NCBI GenBank assembly: GCA_905250025.1
Contig: CAJNOJ010000034.1
Span: 1-64,000, forward strand
Length of the DNA stretch: 64,000 bases
From: Adineta ricciae
Lineage: Eukaryota; Rotifera; Eurotatoria; Adinetida; Adinetidae
Direction of reading: 5' to 3'
This document shows, in pieces, positions 1 through 11,648 of the stretch. How positions within the stretch are numbered: the first letter of the stretch is position 1; each line of letters opens with the position of its first letter. The notes under the pieces are model-generated. The model was not told where the DNA came from. It saw only the letters and a list, made by a program, of their open reading frames with translations, and made no database searches. The position numbers and the translations under genes are program-made.

Positions 1-1505
1 GCCATCCCAATGGCAACTAATAATTAAACACTCAAAGTGTGATGAGTCTTATACATAGTTTCTTGTGTTTATTTATGTCTCTAATGTCTGGCATTCTGTT
101 AATGAAAGACAAACTTTTTTTTTCTCGTACACGTCATAAACAATTCTACCACAAACCAGATTCATCATTGTCTTTATTCGGAGGTCAACATACAAATTAG
201 TGATGATAATTAAAAATGTACATATGACAACGCACGAGTGTCAAACGAAGAAGATAGACATGTACGTTTGACGAATTCAACCGTAACAGGAATCGAGAAC
301 AAGGAAAAGAAAGACAAAATTCATATGTATTGTGTTCAGTCAGTGGAATTCCTCATACTTCTCTCGTCTTTTTTTCTTCTTGCTTCTCTGAAGAATCGAG
401 AACTATTTTACTCTATTATTTGGTTGGTTGGTTTCTTTTTCGTCTCATCATTCTTGTGTATACTTGATCGTTCTTTACTTGCATCTTTTTCTTCCCTCTC
501 TCTCTCTCTAGCCGGTTCGTCGACAAACGACCGAGAAAAGAATGCTAACATCCAATAGAAAGAAAAGAAGCAACTTATTTCTTTCCTTCTTTCGTATAAG
601 TAAGAGTGTTTTTTTTCTTGTTCTTCATCAAAGAGCAACGTACAATACCTTCTCTCTCTCTCTACCTGATCTTGTTTGCAGATCTTCATCTTACTACATA
701 ATCAAAACAACATTTGATGAATTAAAGTGAGCATTGATACGCGTGTGTACTTACACTGAATATCTAGAAAGAAAACGACTTCTTTTGCTTGACTTAGCTT
801 TGTATCGTATCCACATCAGTTCCTTGTCTTGCTTGTACGATGATCGCACGACGTAAATGTTTATTTTTTTTTTCTACTAGTGATTCCCAATTTCACATCT
901 CGAGCTTTTTTGTCTTGCTCATTCGATTGTCAATAAAAAAAGCCATTGAAGTTAAGAATTGGAAACTCAAGTAGCTAGTTACTGAATGAATGAATAAATG
1001 AATCAATGCTTGGCTTCGCGTATGAAGCAGATTTATCTACTCGAGACGTGTATTTTACGAAATGAATTGTCAATCGAGAAACAAACAGATATTTTTTTAC
1101 GCATTTTATCGTATAGTATGCGAATCGCACGTCTTCATCTTCTCCTCCTCTCCTCTTTTTTCTCTCTAGCATGAAATGTGTCAAGCAAATACTTTCTGTC
1201 TGTTCTGTTTTGTTTCTCCATGCCTCATCAAACCATGAAATAGCCGTGACCATTCATATTCGTTTCATCATTTGGTAAAAGGATACGTTTTTGAAAGAAT
1301 CCAATGAGTCATTAACGCAAACGTAGGAGATAGATTGCGAGATTCTTGAAAGAAGACAGCGAACCTGAGAATCAAACGCTTTCCTATTCTAAAGGGAAGA
1401 AAAATCAATTTGATATGCCTTAAGCTTTTGTTCGTTTATTTGAAGATTAGTCAACGAGTTTAATCTTCTATTAGTAAGTTTAAAAAGGAAAAGTTATTAA
1501 TTTAG
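1..1505. other. Non-coding region upstream of the LIM-homeobox gene
   Basis: This stretch holds AT-rich sequence with many poly-T and CT runs. Open frames on both strands here are low complexity, rich in Ser, Leu, Phe or Lys and Arg, and have no domain signature. I see no credible exon. It probably contains the 5' regulatory sequence and leader of the downstream LIM-homeobox gene. Confidence 0.6.
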
Positions 1506-2947
1506 ATGACGTTCTCAGTGTGTGCTGCTTGCCACGAAGCTATTCAAGATCAATGGATTTATGAAGTATTAGACCGTCTTTGGCATGGACATTGTCTACG
1601 CTGTGTGGATTGTGATCAATTGTTAACTGAAAAATGTTACACACGTGAAGGAAAACTTTATTGTCACAAAGATTTCTATCGGTAATTCTTTTCGAAGAGT
1701 ATAATCTATCGAATGCATGATTTCTTTTCAGACGTTACTGGTGTCGTCGTTGTTCAGGTTGTTTACAAGAAATTAGTCAAGGTGAATATTACTTGAGTGC
1801 TTGGGATCAATTTTATCATTGGGATTGTTATAAATGTTGTTTATGTTTGCGTAAAGTGAACACGGGAGAAGAAATACATTTGACACATGACAATCGTTTC
1901 ATGTGCAAAGAAGATTTCGCTGCTCGAATGAAATGTCAAGATGAATATGAAAATGATCACAAAATTAAAAGTGAACATGACTATGATAAGGAAAATTCAT
2001 CGTTCAAATCACAGACCATACAACCATCAACATCGACACCAAATTCGAATCTAAGCTCGTCGGATTGTTTGAAAGAAGATGATGGCGATACGCAAATGTC
2101 GGATTGTTCATTAGATTGCAAAGATGATGATCAAATATGTTTAACTAATACAAATAATAATAACAATTCATCAAGTACTTGTTCATCATCGTCATATCAT
2201 CAGAAAAAATCTAATTTAGATCAAAATGATAATGGTAATTCAAATGGACCGAAAAAACGTGGGCCACGTACGACAATCAAGACGAAACAACTCGAACAAT
2301 TGAAATCAGCATTCGCAGCAACCCCGAAACCGACGCGACATATCCGTGAAGAATTAGCACGTGAAACTGGGCTCGCTATGCGTGTCATTCAAGTATGGTT
2401 TCAAAATCGTCGTTCGAAAGAGCGACGTATCAAACAGTCGATCACATGCGGTGGATCACGACGACACTATTATCGACGTGTTACATCCGGCCGACCATTT
2501 GACGATGAAATGATGCCTCATCCGGGTTTGAATTATTTACCAGGTAAGGAGACTTTATTATCTGCGTGACAAACTTGATGAAGGAAATTGTTTATGTCCG
2601 TTTCATCAGATGGATTTCAAGGCGATTTTATGTACCAACGACCTCCACCACCGCCACCGTCGACACAGAGCTATAATGATTTTATGATGCAACAAGAGTT
2701 ACATCAAAGACTTAATTATGGACCAACTGGTGGTAAGAAAAGAAATATATCGAAAGAAAGTTCATTTCTATTCGACTTCAATTATTTAGATCTATCATAT
2801 GCAATGCATCCTGAATCAGGGACAGTACCTGATTCGTCAGCAGGTGATTCAGACGATCTACAACAACGTTTTAGTAGTACACCGCCGTTAGCATCGTCCG
2901 TGATCGCAACCGGCGGAAATGCCTTTACTGATCATTCGTGGAATTAA
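1506..2947 (+). CDS. LHX1: LIM-homeodomain transcription factor, Lhx1/Lhx5 (Lim1) class
   Basis: Exons 1506-1681, 1732-2543, 2610-2732 and 2790-2947 give about 422 residues. Two N-terminal LIM zinc-binding domains lie at about residues 4-120, with the paired C-x2-C / H-x2-C spacing (CAACHEA, HGHCLRC, CRRCSGC, HWDCYKC). An acidic, Ser/Asn-rich linker follows. The homeodomain at about 235-295 has the Lhx1/5 hallmarks [16 protein letters not shown] and [16 protein letters not shown]. The C-terminus has a short proline run. Lhx1/5 proteins are nuclear DNA-binding regulators of neural and head development. The last intron (57 bp) is a multiple of three without stops, so the frame also reads through it. 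I splice it because GTAAGA and a pyrimidine-rich AG flank it. LHX1 and LHX5 cannot be separated here. Confidence 0.93.
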
Positions 2948-3888
2948 TTCGTTTTATATATAAATATGTGTGTGGGTGGGTGTACGCGTGTGTATAACAG
3001 TCGTTGCTTTCTTTTTTCATCTCTTTTGCCTTTTGTCAGTCTATATTCAGCTTTTCTTGTTGTTTTCTTGAATTTTTTTTTTGAAAAAAAAAGTCCAAAA
3101 GGATGTCTTGACGTGATGTGGCGATCTCATGCTGAGTAACGACGGAATTTCAGACAGCTGAATAAATGTACATGAACGGAAATGTCAACTTGAATGTGCG
3201 CGCGCGTTTCTTTCGTCTCTGTTTCCTGTCAATTGGCAGCTCCTATCGTTTTTCTATTTTATTTTTTTTCTTTGTATTAAAGTCAAAAATACTAATCATC
3301 CACCCAGTTAATCCTTCTCTCATCGCTCTCCAGTGTCAAAACAAACGCGAGAGAACTGAATCAATATTGAATACGTATAACAGTTTCATATCGTATCCAT
3401 ACGACAAGCAATCTCAGTCGACGTGCGGCGTATGTACACATGTTCAAAGGAAACCTTGCCTTCATCAACATGGAATACGAAAAAGTTTGATTAAGAAACC
3501 TTAAGTATGAAGGGCGAGACTCAATGATATACATGTGAACAAGGGTGACCACTGACTGTGCTTGCTATTGTCGAAAAGGTGTGGCTTAATTCATTTTACT
3601 TGTCAATAAGATGGCAACATAAAAACGATGGAGGAAAATAAATCAGACATTGGAGTATACACTTCACGAACGTGTGATCACTAACAAGGTGTGAGATTGT
3701 TTTTCGTTTCCGATCGATGATGAATAGACACTAGAACGAAAGAGAATATCTCGAAACATTCGGACGACACTTGAGTATGAAAAGAACGACTGACATCTAT
3801 TGAAAACGATGTTTCATAATCGACGTATGGGTGAAACGTGGATTTCAGTCAATAAATAAAGGCATCGTTCATTCTTCTCTTTTGAAAA
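2948..3888. other. Intergenic region, no gene seen
   Basis: This is the 3' region of the LIM-homeobox gene and the leader of the methyltransferase. It contains T-rich runs and a short GT repeat near 2968-2990. The open frames here (for example 3166-3504) are compositionally random. A candidate polyadenylation signal AATAAA lies near 3855, but its position suggests chance. Confidence 0.55.
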
Positions 3889-4539
3889 ATGTTTCCGACG
3901 CCTAGTTTAATTCATTTTACACGAGATGATTATAGTCGAATCTATGAACCTGACGCTGATTCGTTTCTTCTTCTTGACGCACTGGAATCGAAGTTCAAGA
4001 AGATCCAGGAACGAAACCCGTTCATTATCTTAGAATTTGGCTCCGGTTCGGGGATCGCGACAACTTTTGTGGCTAAACATTTCTGTCAGTCGCCATCTTT
4101 GTTTTTCGCTATCGATATGAATCCGCATGCGTGTTATTCAACGAAACGAACATTTCAGCATAATCATGTCGATGACAAGCAGTGTTTAAATCTCGTACAA
4201 TGTAATTTAGCTGATCCATTAATCGATCGTTTGACCTCGAAGGTTGATCTGTTACTTTTTAACCCACCTTACGTTCCAACTGAGACAGCGGATGTGGAAG
4301 AAATGATCGATCGAACGTTTGCAGGTGGAGAGCAAGGTATCGAAGTAATTCAAAGATCAATCGAACAAGCAAGTCGATTACTATCGCCGAAAGGCTTATT
4401 TTATATGGTAGCATTGGAAGAAAATGATTTTGATATGTTGAGCGAGTTTAGTGATCAGTATGGATTGAGTGCGGAGATTGTTCTCAAACGACGAACGTTA
4501 ATTGAACGATTGCTAGTTGTTGAATTTCAAAGAAAATGA
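3889..4539 (+). CDS. N6AMT1: HemK2/N6AMT1-type class I methyltransferase
   Basis: This is an intron-less 216-residue protein, the usual family length. It begins with the family motif YEPDADSFLLLDALE (about residues 19-33). The SAM-binding glycine motif EFGSGSG is at about 49-55 and the catalytic NPPY signature at 125-128. Known members, with the partner TRMT112, methylate the glutamine of the GGQ motif of release factor eRF1 and have also been reported to act on histone H4. Its stop codon lies only 57 bp before the start of SUB1. The ATG at 3889 is the first in frame and matches the family start. Confidence 0.9.
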   Translation: MFPTPSLIHFTRDDYSRIYEPDADSFLLLDALESKFKKIQERNPFIILEFGSGSGIATTFVAKHFCQSPSLFFAIDMNPHACYSTKRTFQHNHVDDKQCLNLVQCNLADPLIDRLTSKVDLLLFNPPYVPTETADVEEMIDRTFAGGEQGIEVIQRSIEQASRLLSPKGLFYMVALEENDFDMLSEFSDQYGLSAEIVLKRRTLIERLLVVEFQRK

Positions 4540-4596
4540 ACAGTTCTTTTGTTTGTATTTCAATTTCAGATTGACATTTATTGTACAGAATTGACA
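4540..4596 (+). promoter_or_regulatory. 57-bp N6AMT1-SUB1 spacer with possible trans-splice acceptor
   Basis: Only 57 bp separate the two same-strand genes. The spacer contains a pyrimidine-rich tract ending in TTTCAATTTCAG at about 4558-4569, followed 27 bp later by the SUB1 ATG. No promoter-like element is visible. Bdelloid rotifers are known to use spliced-leader trans-splicing, so this looks like a spliced-leader acceptor within a polycistronic unit. Trans-splicing at this site is inference. Confidence 0.4.
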
Positions 4597-5153
4597 ATGC
4601 CAAAATCCAAGGAACGTCTGGAAGATTCCGATTCAGAAGAATCAAAAAGTTCGAATAACGATAACAAGTCAACTAGTGACGAAGAGCCATCGAAAAAGTC
4701 TAAAGGAAAGAAGTCCAATGGCGAAAATGAAGTAAGTCAATCCATCTGATATGTAATTCTTTCTCAAGAAGATCTTTTCAGCCCCCAGCAAAACGAACCA
4801 AACCAAATGAGGAGGATACAACAGTGCCTTCAACGACTGGTCCCAATGGTGAACGACTTTACGAAGTAAACAAAACTTCTTGCTCGTTACTGTTAAGAAC
4901 TCTGATCTATTCCTAGATTGGCAAATTACGTTTTGTGTCGGTCAGTCAATTTCGAGGTAAACCCTATATTAACATTCGTGAATATTATGATGATAACGGC
5001 ATACGAAAACCTGGGAGAAAAGGTAGGAGATGTTCGTTTGATGACAAAATTGCACTGAGATATTCTTTAGGTATCAGTTTAGCTGGTGACCAGTGGGAAA
5101 AATTCAAAGAACTATTCGATCAGATCGATAACGAATTAAAAGCTTCTAAATAG
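4597..5153 (+). CDS. SUB1: RNA polymerase II coactivator p15 (PC4/SUB1)
   Basis: Exons 4597-4731, 4782-4865, 4917-5022 and 5071-5153 encode about 135 residues. The N-terminal half is Ser/Glu/Lys rich, like the phosphorylated regulatory tail of PC4. The C-terminal ssDNA-binding domain has the family motifs GKLRFVSVSQFRGK, INIREYY and KPGRKGISL. The last intron is 48 bp, a multiple of three and free of stops, so an unspliced frame reads through it. Removing it restores the conserved GRKG-ISL join, which is strong evidence that it is spliced out. PC4 binds single-stranded DNA and acts in transcription and repair in the nucleus. Confidence 0.93.
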
Positions 5154-5296
5154 AGTTTATCTTTCTTCTATGTTTGAAATAGTCATTTTGTTGAAAACAT
5201 TTTTATTTTTTATTGTATTTTAATATGTTAATGATGAAATAATCCATTGTCTGATAAGAGAAGCAAACTATGCTCTAGATATTCTTCGTTCTTTAG

Positions 5297-6925
5297 ATGA
5301 AAGAATTTATTTGTTCAACTATTGAACGAGGTGTGATACTGAAATGTATTCGAGATCGAAAAGTGAGTAAATTGGATGTCAATGATTAGTTGAATCTCCC
5401 TCTCTCTCTCTCAGCGTTTGGATTGTCGGACGATTGATGAAACTCGATCAGTTAATATCGACTTTCGTTCGCATCCTGGCTACGTTTCAGTTACTCTCGG
5501 TCAAACGCAGTAAGCTCTTTTTGGAAAACATGTATTCTTTGATATGAATGAGATTGTTTAGTGTGATTGCTCAAGCATCGTGTCGAATCACTAAACCGAA
5601 AGAATCGCGGGCGTCGGAAGGAAACATTCGCATTCATCTTGATATGTCGAAAATTCCATTGATAAATCTCGAAAATTGGAAGTAAGAATGAACACTTCGA
5701 TGTTGAAGAAATTCTCTTCTTTGCTATGAAGACATCAGGAATTTGTACAAGAACTAAATGGCATTCTCGAACAAAATATTCGCCAATCAAATTGTGTTGA
5801 TTTAGAGTCTTTGTGTATTAATGCTGGAGAACTAGTATAATCGATATTTTAGAAAGAAAATTTTGTTTTCATTCTTTTGCTTCAAGGTTTGGTCAATCAA
5901 AATCGATCTCACTGTACTAAACAACTGTGGAAACATTCTCGACTGTGCTAATATAGCGACACTTTGCTCGTTGTATCATTATCGGTATGAAAGCGAAGAG
6001 ATTTTTTTCTCTTCATTCTCCATAATGTCGCTGATTTAGTTTACCCGAAGTTTCTGTTCATGGTTCGGACATCCGTATGGTTTGTTTCGTTATGATGATT
6101 GTTTACGGGTCTTGACATGAATTTTCCGGTTAATAGTATTCATCCGTCGAACGTCGGCCACATCCACTACGTATTCTTCACTTTCCAATAAATGTTCTAT
6201 TTGCGTTCTTTATCGACGGGTACAGTTCATCGGTAGAATCCGAAAATGACTGAGTACATTTCGATTTTCAGACGGATCACTCTGATTGATCCGCATTGCG
6301 ATGAAGAACGTTTCATGGATGGATTTGTTTCAATCTCAATGAATCAACATAAGGAAATATGTGGCATTCATATGGGAGGAAAGTTAGGTTTGAAAAGAGA
6401 GCAAGTCGAAATTTGCAAGAAATTGGCATTTCACAAAGTCTTGGAGCTAACTGAACGAATTCGACAAGTTGTTTTGGATTACTACAAGTAATTGAATTGA
6501 TTACAATCGATCGATACGCAGGTGATTCCTGTATTTCTTTAGGAAAATCGAGCCGATAACACATTCCCAGCCATCGATCGTTCGTATTGACACTGAAGAA
6601 GATGAGGAAGACGATGAAAGTCATACGAGCGATAATGAAGATGTTGTTTTGATCAAATCCGATATACCACCATCACCTATCGAGAGCAATATTTCAGTGA
6701 GTTATTTCTGAGTGGTAACAACATTCTGATTCTCCTTTCCAGTTGTTACAAATGGCGGATATCAATCGCCTATCCATTACCGAAGATGATCCAACTGGTG
6801 CACTGACAAATAACGATAATTCCACGAGTGATAACGAGAATGGTATTTATACATAAACACATCTATCGCTAACTTCATCCGTTATTTTTGTTTGTTCTTT
6901 AGAAGACGAACAAGACAATCAATAG
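5297..6925 (+). CDS. EXOSC9: Exosome complex component RRP45 (EXOSC9)
   Basis: Eleven exons: 5297-5362, 5415-5509, 5562-5681, 5732-5834, 5887-5984, 6040-6079, 6137-6219, 6272-6487, 6543-6696, 6743-6842 and 6903-6925. Together they give about 365 residues in a consistent frame. The RNase PH-like fold shows family motifs: RKRLDCRT near the N-terminus, VDLESLCINAGE, NILDCANIATL, and DPHCDEERFMDG followed by NQHKEICGIHMGG. The C-terminus is acidic, as in animal RRP45. The protein is one of the six ring subunits of the RNA exosome and is structural, not catalytic. Introns are about 46-60 bp. The ATG sits directly after CTTTAG, which could be a cis or trans splice acceptor. Confidence 0.92.
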
Positions 6926-6977
6926 CATTAGCAAATTTCTAATAGTTTTTAATATGTGATGCATCATCTATTTAACT

Positions 6978-7049
6978 TTTATTTTCTCGCTTGTAATATA
7001 TATATATACAGTTCGAGTGTATGTGTGTTATCTATATATATATATATCA
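6978..7049. repeat. TA-rich dinucleotide tracts downstream of EXOSC9
   Basis: Two short (TA)n runs, near 6997-7011 and 7033-7048, are separated by a TG-rich stretch. They lie between the EXOSC9 stop and the glycosidase gene, probably in the 3' untranslated region. Confidence 0.6.
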
Positions 7050-7148
7050 AAAGACAACAAACATTTAGATAAACTTATCTATCTTGTTGCTATAAAAAAC
7101 TACCGAACATAAAAAAGATGGGTGGATATTATTTCTATTCTTCTAGTT

Positions 7149-9983
7149 ATGTGTTCATCGTTAACACAAAATCTTAGTCAAGCATGGCCGATATTGAAAC
7201 ACTACGATCAAGATCATTTGTACAATATCGCTCTTCCCCTGGGTGGTATTGGTACAGGTACGGTTAGTCTAGGTGGACGAGGAGAACTACGCGATTGGGA
7301 AATTGCTAATAAGCCAGCGAAAAAGTATAGTACAGTGACGATTGGTAATGATGCGCCATTCTTTTCCATTTTTGTTAATCAATCATCGACATCAACGAAA
7401 ATGACTAAAGCGTTAATCGGTCCTGTTCATCCGACAGAATATTTGCATTATGAAGGGCGCGCTTGTAATAATCACGGTTTACCACGGTTTGAACAAGCAT
7501 CGTTTGATGCTGCTTATCCGTTTGGAATCGTTAACCTATCCGATCAGAAGATGCCCGTACGTATAGACATGAATATTTCTTCTTGCTTTCAAATGGAAGA
7601 ATCGTCTTTCATAGGTTCAAGTTTCTATCAAAGGTTTTAATCCGTTCATTCCCACGGATGCTGAATCCAGTGGTATTCCGATAGCTATTCTTTACTACGA
7701 AGTGAGAAACATCACGAACGAAGTATTAGATGTCAGTGTATGTGGATCGATGAGGAATTTTGTCGGACAAGATGGAAGTAAATATTTTATTGCTTGGGAC
7801 GGTGATTATGTTCCGACTGGTGCGAAAAAGAACACAAATGTGTATCGAGAAGATTTACAAGGGAAATTGAAAGGCATTTATATGAACTCGGCAAATGTTG
7901 ATCCAAAAGATCCAGCATGGGGAACAATTGCATTAACAACATTAGCCGATTCACCCGACGCAAATGTTACTTATCGCTTGTCATCCGTTGACAATGCCTG
8001 GTATCATGCTATTCTCGATTTTTGGGATGATGTAAGTATGGAATATTCGACATCGAGGTTTTTCTCGGTTGACTCTGCTCTTTTCTTTTGTAAAGTTTAG
8101 CACTGATGGCACATTACATGATAAAGGGCAACTAGTTGATGATAATCCAATGGCAAGTTTAGCGTTGAAAAAGCAAATTGCACCGGGAGCAACTGAACTT
8201 TATCCATTTTTTATTACTTGGAATTTTCCTAATCGAATGGCCTGGTCATCAACTGTTGTTGGCAATTACTATTCCACCGTATACAAGGACGCATGGGACG
8301 TATGTGTCAGAACAATACCTTTACTTCCCGATTTAGAGTCGAATACGCTAGAATTTGTCAACCTGGTTTTGGCAAGTGATTATCCAGGTGTGTTGAAAGA
8401 AGCGGCATTGTTTAATCTGGCCACACTTCGTTCACAGACTGTTTTTCGTATTGCGGATGGACACTTAATGGCTTGGGAAGGAATTTTTGATATATTTGGT
8501 TCGTGCTATGGGTCGTGTACACATGTGTGGAATTATGAACAAGCTGTTGGATTTCTTTTTGGTGAACTTGCGAAAACTATGCGAGACGTGGAGTTGAATT
8601 ATGCGACGTTTAAAGATGATGGGGCGATGAATTTTCGAGTGCAACTTCCATTGACTAATCCACAAACACGAACTGGAACTGCAGCAGTAAGATGAACATT
8701 TTGAGAATTAGAAATCGAGAGTATTGTGATTGGTTTACGGTTTAGGATGGACAAATGGGCTGTGTAATGAAAATGTATCGTGACTGGCAAGTAAATAATG
8801 AAAATAACAAGAATTCACAGACTTCTTTACCTTGCTTTTCGTTCATAGCTTTCCGGTGATGATGAATTTCTGAAGAAAAATTGGGAATTAGTCAAAAAAG
8901 TTCTAGGTTTTGCATGGCAACCGAAAAGTTGGGATGCTGATCAAGACGGTGTCGAAGAAGGTGCTCAACCAAATACTATGGACGTGACGTACTATGGTAA
9001 CAATGATGTACCGAAGTATTTACGATTAACACTACTAGCAACTACTTTTAGGTCCAAATCCTCAATGTAACTTCTGGTATTTAGGTGCTCTTCGTGCTGC
9101 CTATATGATGGCATCCTATGTCGGTGATAGCACTTTTGCTAGTAAATGCGGATATTTATTCGCAAATGGTAGTGCATGGGTGGATGGTAACTTATTCAAT
9201 GGAGAATATTATGAACAAAAAATTATTGATCCTAAAACCGGAAAGTTCATTCCGGATGATGATCCGAATGTTCCTGATTATCAACTTGGCAAAGGCTGTC
9301 TTGTTGATCAATTGGTCGGTCAAATGATGGCACATGTATGCCATTTGGGTTACCTTGGTAAACCTGAAAACATAAGCACGACGTGTCGAAGTATTTTGAA
9401 ATATAATTATCTCGATACATTCAATGAACATTTCAATAACATGCGTTCGTACGTTCTGGGAAATGAAAGTGGACTTCTAATGGCATCGTGGCCACGTGGA
9501 CGTTTGAAATATCCGTTTCCATATTTTTCAGAATCAATGACTGGCTTTGAATATACAGCTGCATGTAATATGATCTATGAAAATCAAAATGACGAAGGCT
9601 TAAAGTGTGTTCAAAGTATTCGAGACCGTTTCGACGGTTTAAAACGCAATCCGTTCAGCGAACCTGAATGTGGACATCATTATGGACGCTCGATGACAAG
9701 CTGGGCGACACTTTTAGCCTGGTCAGGTTTCCATTATTCAGCTGTTACACGAACGATGGAATTCGGTGAGAAGACAGGCGTCTTCTTCTGGTCGAACGGA
9801 TACGCATGGGGCTCGTGTTCCATTGCAAAAAATAGATTAAAAGCAGACCTTCTCGTTTCGTGCGGTACCATAGAACTTGATTATTTTGGCATAAAAGGAA
9901 AAACAATAAGAAAGTTGCCTGAACGAATGATTTTATCTTGCAAGAGTGACGCGAAAACATTAACGATTGAATTTGACAACTAA
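7149..9983 (+). CDS. GH116/DUF608 family beta-glycosidase, bacterial-like
   Basis: Exons 7149-7556, 7615-8031, 8096-8686, 8746-8790, 8849-8996 and 9052-9983 give about 846 residues. An N-terminal beta-rich domain opens with LPLGGIGTGTVSLGGRGELRDWE. The C-terminal (alpha/alpha)6 catalytic domain carries GSCTHVWNYEQA, GVEEGAQPNTMDVTYYGPNP, LVDQLVGQMMAHVC and ECGHHYGRSMTSW. The Asp of TMD aligns with the acid/base Asp of GH116 (D677 of human GBA2). These motifs match, from memory, the bacterial DUF608/GH116 branch better than animal GBA2. The start is uncertain: 7149 is the first in-frame ATG and leaves a short, weakly hydrophobic leader. An upstream spliced exon could supply a signal peptide. 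Likely substrates are beta-glucosides or beta-xylosides. Confidence 0.85.
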
Positions 9984-10227
9984 ATTTCTTTTTCTGTATC
10001 TATTCACTTTTCATCAATGTTTTACATAAAGAAGACAGTCTATCACTAGCGCCCTCTATAATACATCGAATATATACTAAGAGTTTATTTGTTGTCGACA
10101 TTCTACCGATGAAATCGTTGCATCGATGAAGAGCAAACAAATCAATCACTATTAGATAGACCATGGGTCATCTGACAAAAGAGAGTTATGAAAGAATTTC
10201 ACTAAGCATTTATTCGTCTTATTTCAG

Positions 10228-11047
10228 ATGTTTGGGTTGGCTGGAAATAGCAGTCCAAAGGTATATTGATTGTAATACGATCTTGGAGAAGACACGAGTC
10301 ATGACATTTTTTTTCATTTTTACAGAAGAAAGGCAAACAGGGGACTAAAGGTGATGCACAAATTCTTAAAGAAAATGTAGAGACAATTGAATTCTACAAG
10401 AAAATTTTAACGATAGCGAATGTAAGATATTTACCTTTTTTTTCTTACAGTAATTGAAGTCTGATTATTCTTAGGGCGTTTTTCTCGCTGTTCATTTCAT
10501 CTTTTATTTTATTACTGGATTTTCAATAGCTTCTTTTGTAAGTACAACCATGTTTTCGAATCGGCTCTTATTTAAAATGTTCATGTTCCTTAGATTCTTT
10601 TTGGTATATCGTCTGCTGCAGCATGGTACGTTTGGTCATTTATGAAGCAATGGGGAACATCGAAATCAGGTGGTAGTGTCACCGATTTGAATTTGAACGG
10701 CAGCATCTCCGAGTATGAATAATCATTTTCATATTCAATAACATTTAAACAATCGTCTAACTTCTACGCAGATATGCAAAAGACATTATACTTGCAATCG
10801 TTATTGCACAATCTGCTAGTTTAATCCATCGATATCTCTGGTGGTTACTTTCAGCCGTACGTATCTTCAGTTTGTATGTATTGATTTACGTCATTATTGT
10901 TTTCAGATTCCACTTTATGCGATATATAAAGGATTCATGTTGTATTTCTTTCCGCCGTATGCTCAACTACGTGGTGGTGATCAGGACGAACAGAGTGATG
11001 CCAAAAAGGGTGGAAAAACCAAAATCACCCGAGTCGCTCGACATTAG
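10228..11047 (+). CDS. TMEM208: TMEM208 / SND2-like ER membrane protein
   Basis: Exons 10228-10260, 10326-10421, 10475-10537, 10594-10712, 10772-10856 and 10907-11047 encode about 178 residues. The basic N-terminus KKGKQGTKGDAQI matches TMEM208 (KGKVGTRGKKQI). Four hydrophobic segments follow, arranged as two hairpins separated by a Gly/Ser/Asn loop (DLNLNGSISEYAKDIILA). The tail is Lys/Asp rich. TMEM208/Snd2 belongs to the SND pathway that targets proteins to the endoplasmic reticulum. The ATG directly follows TTATTTCAG, so a splice acceptor (cis or spliced-leader) marks the start. Confidence 0.85.
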
Positions 11048-11648
11048 TCAAAAGAAAACTTCGTTGTTGTTCGTTTTTCTTTATTTATTTACACAATACC
11101 AATAAACAGGCATATTTAGGAATGTTTTCTTACCATCTGACATTCTTCTAGATGAATATCTAAAAGTGTAGATTATACTTCTCGACAACTGTTGATATTC
11201 AATCCAATATGCCAATGATACATCTACGTCTCAAACGATCGTATTTGTCACACTATTGAAATCTGCCAACAGTAAGTGCTAACGTTTTTTTTTTATTCGA
11301 ACATCAGAAATAGAAGGGATTCGATGCTTTTAATAACTTTCTTGTGAAAACTTGTCGACTAGCTATTGAATAGGAAGACACGTAATCTACCCTAGGGTTA
11401 TGTAAATGCTCAGCTCAATATTCGTTTCCATGATTGTTTAGTGGAGTTCTATTTCGACGTAATAATATGTGATCAGCAAAACTGTCGCTGTTGTTCACTT
11501 GTATGTATTCGTGTGCTTAGGATAGCAAAAAGAATATTATTTTGAACTATTCGATAAGTCTCATCGATTTATTTCAGATGAAATATTTTTTACTTATCGA
11601 TTATGAAAAACGATAACTAATTGATTGCCTAGTTTACTACGATAAATT
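11048..11648. other. 601-bp intergenic region, nothing recognised
   Basis: This is TMEM208 3' sequence with an AATAAA at about 11100, a plausible polyadenylation signal. The rest is AT-rich sequence without coding potential, leading into the next gene. Confidence 0.5.

Noticed and set aside
238-689. Overlapping open frames on both strands near the left edge
   Set aside because: Both arise from pyrimidine-rich low-complexity DNA, have no domain and no partner exons.
7149-9983. Annotation as animal non-lysosomal glucosylceramidase GBA2
   Set aside because: Active-site context fits the bacterial DUF608 branch of GH116 better, so only the family was called.
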